Source: Paragyromitra xinjiangensis
Taxonomy: Eukaryota; Ascomycota; Pezizomycetes; Pezizales; Discinaceae
DNA: 64,000 bases
NCBI GenBank assembly: GCA_038503065.1
Contig: JBCAMK010000002.1
Location: 1,178,001 to 1,242,000 of the forward strand
Direction of reading: 5' to 3'
The notes under the pieces were generated by a model. It did not search any database and had not been told where the DNA came from. It was given only the letters and a program-made list of their open reading frames with translations. Made by a program: the position numbers and the translations under genes. Positions 57,224 through 64,000 of the stretch are shown piece by piece; within the stretch, counting starts at the first letter, position 1, and the number at the start of each line of letters is the position of its first letter.

Positions 57224-60200
57224 TCAAGGAACTCCAAACCCTTTACCATTTTCCAAAGCCAACTTCAATTTCTCCCTCAACTTCTTCCGGCTGCTATACT
57301 CAGGCAATAACAGTCTACCAAAACAGGTCAAACTAGTCGGTACCCTCTGTATTATCCCATGTTGTCAGCCACTGCCCACTTAAAGAAAAGAACACCCAAA
57401 CATGAAAGAAAAACTTACGTCACTATCTGGCCCATTCCTCTGAATAACAAACATGATACTTCCAATACCATTGACAGGAACCCTATCACTCGCCGTGACA
57501 AATTCCAACAGTTGCCTCTTGCGCTCTGGCGGGAATGCCTTAACGATAATCCAGAAGTCTTTGATTGTCTTGTGTTCGGGCCCATAACCGTCGTCATATC
57601 GCGTCGCCTTCTCAAGACCCTCAATGTCGATTTCTTGGATACCCTCGACCAGACTCTGCAGCGAGGATGGAGTAAAAAGACTCAATGCTTTCTTATCAAG
57701 CACAGCAAGGAAACCTCTCTCAAACGCTTGGTACTGACGACGAATAGATCTGTCGGTGAGCCAGGATATGTAATCTTTCACATACTGTTCTCGATTTTCG
57801 TTGGTTACCAGCTCTGCTTCATCCTCGGGCTCCTCCCAGATCGGCTCTGTTTGAGGTATTGGATCAGTGAGCGTATCTTTCTCTTCACGTGCCCCCGGTG
57901 CGTTGGTATCTGCAACCTCTGTCTCCTGTGATGTCTCTCTTTCTTTTTCTTTTTCTTCTCCTGCCAAATCGCTCCCCTCTTGTGATTCAACCTTAGGCTC
58001 ACTTTCCGGGGTAGGTGGGTCTTCGAAAAGTTTTACTCCCCCGTCATGCTCCATAGAGTTTCCACTTTCAGCCTCAACTCCACCCACACCTCCAATGTCT
58101 TCTTTCCTCTCCTCGCCACTCAGCTCCTTCTCTTTCTCCTTCTCCTCCCCCTCCCCATTTTCGGGCACATCCACACTCCCTCTTCTCGCCTCCTCATCCA
58201 CATCCTCCCACACGTCTCTCTCCTCTCCTGGCCACTCCGTAAAAGTAACCTCATAACTCCTTCCCCTCACCGGCTCCGCACCCTCCTCTCTATTAAGAAC
58301 ATCCAAAACCTCACTCAACCCACCCAGCCACGGATCCCTTTCATCTGATGTTGGCACAGGCAACCAATTCCTCGGATCAAGAAGCTCCTCTACCACCGTA
58401 ATAGGCTCCTCTTCCTCCTTCTTTTCCTCCTTCTTCTTTTCCTTCTTGCTCGGTGGTGGCTTAACAATCACCTCCTCCAAGAACTCAAGCCCAGACTCCT
58501 TAGCTTTCAGCATGTTGATATGCTTTACCTTCCCGAACGACTCATAGGAGAAATCGTATGTGCGCAGGAACACATCCCCCACATCTCCTTGTTCCCACTC
58601 CAACAAATCTTTTAGTCCACTCGCAAGGCTGCTCCACCCATCTTTAATATCCTCTAGACTCTCCGGCTCCATCCCAAGTAGCTTCTGGTACAGTACGCGC
58701 GGAAATGTAACCGGGAGAGTAACGCCATTATAGACCGCCAACCCAACCAATAACCCAAGTAATTCAAATTTATGGACCGGCTCAACCGGACACACGCTAA
58801 ACCAGCTCATCCGGCTCCTTTCGTCTGTAGTGAACATACCATACTCGGGCCTCAACGCCTCCCGTAGCGCGATGATGAAGAACTCCTGTTGTACACCGCC
58901 ATGGTCGACTCCCTCCTCGCCATGATTCGCAAAGCGGACCTTGAGGGGCCGTTGCAGCTCGCGGAGCTCACGACGGAAGACTTGGTTGAGGGCATCTTCA
59001 AGGACGGTCTCGCGATTGACTTCAACGAGAAGGTAGGTGCTGAGGGCGATACGCATCCGGCGGAGAAGGGTCTCGTCACGAGGGTCGAGGAGAGAAGTGT
59101 TCATAGACATTTGAGAGGTGAGACGAGTCGTTGTCATGGATTGCTCGTAGGCTTTGCTCATGTGAGAAAGGTTGACAGCACGAAAGTAGGTGACGAGAGA
59201 GTGGGGAGGGAATATGAATGGGTAGTCGAGGAAGTGGATAATCTTGGGGTCTGAAGTGGCATTGAACCATTCCACGGGAACTTCTTTAGAGTCGAAACGG
59301 TCCGAGAGAACAGGTGTATGGAAGTACTCCGGTTCGAGTCCGTAGGCTTTGTGATCGTCGTGAAGGATATCCAATAATACCAAACAACTTGCCACCATGC
59401 TGTTCCTCTTCGCAGACTCCTGTCCATCCCATGTTTTCAATAGTACCGCCCTACACCACTCCAACGTGCATGTCCCCATACCCCATCCTCCCCGCCCTCT
59501 ATCCACCCCCTTCGCCAACTCCTCACCCAAATCCTTCGCTGTCTCTTTCCGTCGTTCCTCCCCCTGCACACTACCGCACTTCCTAAAATACTCCTTCACC
59601 CAGCCAACAACACCTCCCCTAAATATCGAAGCATACGCAATCGCCTTCACGGCCCTTCGCATGAGACGCTCCGCCATCTCATTCTCAAACACAAACCCAA
59701 TCTCACTCACAGCCCCAGACTCACTAACCCTACCACTAGCTCTTAACTTGCGTGTCGCCTGCCATTCCTCGGGAGTGCTACATGGAACAGTAGCAGCAAG
59801 CACATGCAGTGCTAGCAAGATCAGCCTAGCAATTTCCTTATCCGTCAATCCTGTGCTAAACACCGTTTCCAGTCCCATCCACAGGCTACGCATAATAACA
59901 TTCTCCCACTCCGGCACAGCCGCCATGCTCCTCAAGGCTGTATCCACCTCATAAATATCCAGATCGATTTCATCAGGTCCCACATCCTTCGCGACAAAAC
60001 TCTTCAACAGGGCCTCAGGGGTACTGAATACATAGAATAAACTTTGCCGTGCAAACATCCCCGCGTCTCTCTTATCACCTGCCATGGCAGCGTCGCTCAG
60101 ACACATTTCCACCAACACACTACATATCTCTAGATCAAGCCGAACCAGCGACTGTGGAGGCGCCACACACGTTTCTCCCGCTGTAGTCTGCGATGAAGAC

Positions 60201-61419
60201 GTCGGCGCATGTTTATCCCCCCTTGAAGGGGTGACTTGCGGGGCTTGGGGCACGAATTGTCGCGTTTTAGGGTGGCTGTGGTGACCACCTATTGCTGGTG
60301 GTGAGAGGGGCGACACCCCTGCCCAACTCGCTGGTGTAGACATTTTCGCTTTTGCAGCGTTTGAGTGTGGTGTAGGCGTAACTACGGCTTTTGGAACAGG
60401 GTTTGAGGCACGCCGTTTTTGAAGAGGTGCCTGGAGGATTTCTTGGTGGCGGTGTTGAGAGACAGGTTCGGAGTCACGGTGGAGCCTGCCGGTGTCGATG
60501 AGCTCCATAGGATTCGAATGGAATTTGTATTTAGGTGGTTGCTCATGTGGGGATGGGGGGGTGGATTCAGGTTCGCGAGCACTGTGAAGATCGGAGAGTT
60601 TGGGGGGGGTCGTAGCCACCGGGAGAGACGCCTCTGGGGAGAATTTCAAAGCTCCTGTGAGAGGCGGGAGTCCGATCCATTCCACCATCTTTAAAGACAT
60701 CGTGTTGAAGAGCTGCTGTGGAAATGATTTTGGGTCCTTCAGGCCTTTGTCGGTGACAGTTTCCACCTCTCCTTCCCTACGTTTCTTCTTTTCCTTGATC
60801 TCTACAGGAGCCTTTAAAACTTCCTTGTTCTCCTTCTCCGCATCATCATCGTCGTGAATCTCCTCCCTGAAGCTACTATCCCTCGACGGAACTTCTTTGG
60901 GTTCCTTCTCCTCCAACTGTGATGACATCGCCGGCACCACCGGTTTCCCAGGGCAGAGAGCTTTGAATGGATCATCCTGCGTCGCGAGATGACATGCGAT
61001 AATCCTCGCTGATAGAACCGAAAGTTTCCTACTCGCATTCGTATTCCGACTTAGCGTCTTCCGAAAAGTGTAGCAAGTCGCCGTGTCGCAGCGAATACGT
61101 TGGCAGCCGTACAGCAACTGGTTCATGTACCTGCAGTAGACCCGAAGTTAGCAAGGTATATCTCCACGCCCCTAGGAAAACCAGGAGGCCAATATCTAAA
61201 ACAAAGTGCAACAACAAAGTGCAAAAACTACCGTCTCACAAGACTTTGGAAGCCTCTCCGCCGCTCTGCATCCACCACAGACTCGATTTTTTCTGGCGCT
61301 CGGACATAGATGGTGTTCTCTGCGATTAATGGTGGGGCGTTGGCAGGGAGTACTGCATACTCAAGAGAATTCAGCCGCAGCGCGGTGTCAGGGAGCGATT
61401 CAAGTTCCTTCGGCGCCAT
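57224..61419 (-). CDS. AZUL-domain HECT E3 ubiquitin ligase, UBE3A/Hul4-like
   Basis: HECT-type ubiquitin-protein ligase. Three exons: 61232-61419, 57419-61130 and 57224-57346, giving 1340 aa. The start [11 protein letters not shown] fits in phase across the first intron. Residues 63-109 look like an AZUL zinc finger: [10 protein letters not shown] then Cys72-x4-Cys77-x4-Cys82 and Cys109. A Ser/Pro-rich linker follows. The HECT N-lobe shows [36 protein letters not shown] and [19 protein letters not shown]. An acidic/Lys-rich insert of about 220 residues (58420-57850 region) splits the HECT domain. The C-lobe has [12 protein letters not shown], and the last exon [18 protein letters not shown] with catalytic Cys1308. 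The last exon is essential. Confidence 0.93.
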
Positions 61420-61907
61420 GATGGTGGGCCTGATGGCGAGTTAACGGGAATAACCACAGACGGATCACAAGACGGGTCCAAATGCAGGGCTATCGGAAGA
61501 TAAACTCGAACCGAGGATGAGAACTGAAGAACTCGGATAAATCCCCACGATAGATTTATCTATTTCAAAGTCCCCCGATCTATCCTTTTGATGGTGTGAT
61601 GGTGATGGTGATGATGGGTGGAGGAAGCTCTCGCGGCTCTTCCTGCTGGACAGAGACATGTATCTACAGGGTGAGTGAAACTGGTGGGTTAGGGTTATTG
61701 CCACCGGATGCGTCCAAGTCGAGTGAGAATCGATGATCAACAGCACAACTCATTAAAAATAAAGTAAAATAACTGCATCAATAGTATGTCCATTTTAATA
61801 GCTATAATTTCACCTTCTCAAGCGGGCAAGTGCATCCAGTTCCTCAAGTAGAGATTGGTGCACCCCGCAATCACCTGCAGAGCGGGAGGCTCCTGCAATC
61901 CAGTGCA
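61420..61907. other. Spacer between HECT gene and tRNA array
   Basis: HECT promoter side. Contains a TGATGG-type short repeat (61591-61622). No gene was seen. Confidence 0.6.
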
Positions 61908-61979
61908 GCGTGCTTGGTCTAACGGTTATGATTTTCGCTTCCCAAGCGGGAGAACGGGGTTCGACTCCCCGAGCACGCA
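61908..61979 (+). tRNA. tRNA-Gly(CCC), copy 1
   Basis: 72 nt without CCA. Acceptor GCGTGCT/AGCACGC, anticodon stem TTCGC/GCGGG around TTCCCAA, T arm CGGGG-TTCGACT-CCCCG, discriminator A. No intron. It has an internal TTTT at 61932-61935. Confidence 0.92.
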
Positions 61980-62057
61980 TTGATATCAGGGGTGCGTGAG
62001 ATCAGGTTGCTTTGTGGCCAGAAGCGATAACCGGGCTCACGTACTTCCTGATATCAA
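61980..62057 (+). ncRNA. Long hairpin fused to the 3' end of tRNA copy 1 (possible RNA)
   Basis: TTGATATCAGG (61980-61990) pairs with CCTGATATCAA (62047-62057). The stem then continues 10 bp (61991-62000 with 62036-62045) after one bulged T, giving 21 bp. The apex is GGTTGCTT-TGTGGCCAG-AAGC-GAT-AACC with two small stems. TTTT follows at 62064-62067. There is no space for a separate promoter, so any transcript would start at the tRNA. Confidence 0.6.
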
Positions 62058-62279
62058 GAAACCTTTTAAGTGAAACGGCGAATATTATTTTACCTTTCAA
62101 ATTTAGTCATATGTTTCTGTTTTCTAGTTAATATCGAAAGCACGCGCCTGCGGGGAAAATCACCTCAAAAACTGTACGCAAAAAATAATACTTGGCTAGA
62201 ATATACAAGTTGTTTATTTCCACGAAGCCGAGTGATCGGGTATGATTCCTTGTGCTGCTTACCAGCAGCTAGAATTGTA

Positions 62280-62351
62280 GCGTACTTGGTCTAACGGTTA
62301 TGATTTTCGCTTCCCAAGCGGGAGAACGGGGTTCGACTCCCCGAGTACGCA
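62280..62351 (+). tRNA. tRNA-Gly(CCC), copy 2
   Basis: Same as copy 1 except that the acceptor is GCGTACT/AGTACGC, a compensated base-pair difference. The anticodon loop is TTCCCAA. Confidence 0.92.
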
Positions 62352-62423
62352 TGATATTGGATGGGACGAAAGAGGTTGCTTTGTGGCCAGAAGCGAAACC
62401 AGGATTCGTTCTGTCCGATATCA
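62352..62423 (+). ncRNA. Long hairpin fused to the 3' end of tRNA copy 2 (possible RNA)
   Basis: 19 continuous pairs (four G-T) link 62352-62370 to 62405-62423, starting TGATAT and ending ATATCA. Beyond those six bases the stem sequence differs from copy 1 at most positions but still pairs. The apex GGTTGCTT-TGTGGCCAG-AAGC-GA-AACC is nearly identical to copy 1. TTTT follows at 62431-62434. Confidence 0.6.
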
Positions 62424-62631
62424 GTGAACCTTTTAAGCGAAACGGCAAATGTCTTTTTGGCTTTAGATTTGTAGGCGTTTATTTGTATTCTAGCTAACGG
62501 CGAAAACACGGGTCTGCGAGAAAAATCGCTTTACACAATGTACGCAAAATATAACCTTTGGCTAGAACCACACACGAATCCGAGTGATTGAGTATGATTC
62601 ATTATACTGTTTACTAGCAGCCAGAACCGTA

Positions 62632-62703
62632 GCGTACTTGGTCTAACGGTTATGATTTTCGCTTCCCAAGCGGGAGAACGGGGTTCGACTCCCCGAGTAC
62701 GCA
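62632..62703 (+). tRNA. tRNA-Gly(CCC), copy 3
   Basis: Identical to copy 2 across the whole 72 nt. The full hairpin is absent after it. Confidence 0.92.
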
Positions 62704-62716
62704 ATAGACTTCGCTT

Positions 62717-62737
62717 CCTTTCCCGATATCGGGAAGG
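62717..62737. repeat. Small palindrome after tRNA copy 3
   Basis: CCTTTCCCGAT/ATCGGGAAGG, 10-bp arms with one extra T, centred on GATATC. It may be a collapsed remnant of the hairpin seen after copies 1 and 2. Confidence 0.6.
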
Positions 62738-63439
62738 TGGTAAAAGTAATGTTTTTGGGCTTGAGTTTAGTTAGGCCCGAGCCCTAGTCTGAATTCGCAA
62801 CCACCATGTATTTCTACAGACTTCTCAGGTGAAGAACTACGGACACAGCTTCTAAGGACATGGGGACCGGGGTAAGCATTAGTAGGTGGGGCTGAGAACG
62901 AGCTTACATTCATTCGATTTAGATAATTCCTAACCGGGGTTGCTCACGTTTCCGTTCTGAAGGACATCCATCTACCTTGTTGATACGCGGCAGCGGTAAA
63001 TAATCCGATGTTCTATGTACCTGGTCATGCTGACTTGAACCTTGTCTTTGCATTTCTGAGCCTTGAGGTCTCGCATGACTCTACCCCGCAATTATTGCAC
63101 GTCGTGAGACAAGACAACAAGCTGTGGTGATACGATGGGTTACCACCGGGAAGCCTTGCATTGTTGGTGTCCTGTTGGCAGACAGAAGCATCTCGACTGC
63201 GAGGGGCACTACGAAGAGTTGACACCGCATCGCTATGTTTCAAAGCGACATCTGAGGGTACACAAAGTTCAAGCGCAGGATGAACAGCAAGCGAGCGAGT
63301 GAGAATCGATGAATCGATAATCTCGCTGTCTTGGCAGGGACCATCTTATCACAACATGAGCTCTTATCACATTCCCAGCTCTACAGATTTCCAATTCGTC
63401 CAGTTGGGCAACCTAACGTCTATCTATTCAAACTCCACG
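62738..63439. other. Spacer and asparaginase promoter
   Basis: No gene seen. A GCGAGCGAGTGAG tract near 63290-63302 precedes the next gene. Confidence 0.55.
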
Positions 63440-64000
63440 ATGTTGTCACGTCGCCCTGCTCTTGTCGTCCACGGTGGAGCTGGATCAATCTCGCGAACAA
63501 ATTTACCGGTTGATAGTCCCCAGTATGCTGCATACGTTTCATCACTAAGAGCTGTTCTATCAACAATCCACCCGCTTCTCCTCAATGGCGCGTCAGCTCT
63601 CGAAGCTGCCACAGCTGCTGTAAAGCTGTTTGAGGATAATCCGCTTTTCAACGCTGGTAAAGGCGCTGTGTTTAATTCAGCGGGCAAGAATGAACTCGAG
63701 GCGTCAGTGATGGTTACGAGGGGAGCTCAGAAACGTGGTGTGGGGGTGGAGCTATTGACGAGGGTGAAGAACCCAATCCTGCTCGCGAAGGAATTGTTGT
63801 TGCGACAGGAAGGGGAGAGAGGGGAGGGGGAGACGACGAAGCATAATTGTATCTCTGGTCCTGAGGCGGAGCGGTTAGCGAAGTTGTGGGGATGTGAGAT
63901 TGTTGATGAGGGTTATTTCTGGACTGAGAAACGGTGGCGGGAACACCTTCGTGGGTTGAAACAATCTAGTGGGCAATTGGCGGATGTTGGGGGGTTGGAG
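63440..64000 (+). CDS. Type-2 L-asparaginase / isoaspartyl peptidase family, 3' end outside window
   Basis: Ntn-hydrolase of the plant-type asparaginase / Taspase1 family, which self-cleaves to expose a catalytic Thr. The first 187 codons are in one open frame with no introns. The start MLSRRPALVVHGGAGSI places the family motif at residue 8. NGASALEAATAAVKLFEDNP and LFNAGKGAVFNSAGKNELEA follow, both conserved. The autocleavage Thr (GTVG-type site) lies beyond the window, so asparaginase, isoaspartyl peptidase and Taspase1-like activities cannot be separated. Confidence 0.88.
   Translation, partial: MLSRRPALVVHGGAGSISRTNLPVDSPQYAAYVSSLRAVLSTIHPLLLNGASALEAATAAVKLFEDNPLFNAGKGAVFNSAGKNELEASVMVTRGAQKRGVGVELLTRVKNPILLAKELLLRQEGERGEGETTKHNCISGPEAERLAKLWGCEIVDEGYFWTEKRWREHLRGLKQSSGQLADVGGLE

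Larger units (their letters stand above)
61908..62703 (+). repeat. Tandem array of tRNA-Gly(CCC) units
   Basis: Three tRNA copies head to tail with unit lengths of 372 and 352 bp. The two full units share, after the tRNA, a hairpin, then AACCTTTTAAG(C/T)GAAACGGC, then TTGGCTAGAA, CCGAGTGAT and GTATGATTC, and a short GTA before the next tRNA. The third unit keeps only the tRNA and a small palindrome. Confidence 0.9.

Overview
This is nuclear DNA of a filamentous ascomycete (Pezizomycotina). The genes are typical fungal housekeeping genes, carry many short introns (mostly 45-85 nt, with CTAAC/CTGAC-like branch sites), and are separated by long gene-poor, repeat-bearing spacers. The spacer size and transposon debris would fit a repeat-rich lineage such as the Pezizomycetes, but that placement is inference. 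No prokaryotic operons, rRNA or CRISPR were seen.

Layout. 0-11 kb: a 5'-truncated amino-acid/choline-type permease, an F-box/ankyrin protein with a microsatellite-encoded poly-Glu tail, a PITSLRE (CDK11-type) kinase, a long spacer, and the complex I assembly methyltransferase NDUFAF7. 12-24 kb: a peroxisomal-type catalase, ARL1 (seven exons including a 7-nt microexon) head to head with the INO80 subunit ARP8, then PAF1. 25-30 kb: a large WW-plus-UIM protein of unknown function, then heme A synthase COX15. 33-41 kb: a PTR2 peptide transporter, a 206-aa hypothetical protein and empty spacer. 41.2-44.3 kb: a complete Fot1/Pogo transposon with 43-bp inverted repeats, TA duplications and an intact DDD transposase split by a 503-nt intron. 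44.6-50 kb: BCKDHB, then a KCH1-like potassium transporter with a long disordered tail. 52-53.3 kb: a stand-alone relative of the threonyl-tRNA synthetase N-terminus. 53.4-57 kb: tRNA-like copies and foldback elements. 57.2-61.4 kb: an AZUL+HECT (UBE3A-like) ubiquitin ligase. 61.9-62.7 kb: a tandem array of three tRNA-Gly(CCC) genes. The right edge cuts a type-2 asparaginase.

How the genes relate. They are independently transcribed fungal genes. Shared themes are mitochondria (NDUFAF7, COX15, BCKDHB), chromatin and transcription (ARP8, PAF1, CDK11) and nutrient or ion transport (permease, PTR2, KCH1). ARL1 and ARP8 share one 363-bp intergenic region.

The most unusual signals are three. (1) Units in which a tRNA-Gly sequence is followed directly by a long hairpin bounded by TGATAT/ATATCA and then by TTTT. 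Two tandem copies have different stem sequences that keep pairing, while the apical loop sequence is conserved. (2) The ThrRS-derived protein, which has TGS and editing-type domains but no catalytic core and has lost the HxxxH histidines. (3) The WW/UIM protein. Exon coordinates were derived by hand from splice-site consensus, reading phase and family similarity, with no transcript evidence.
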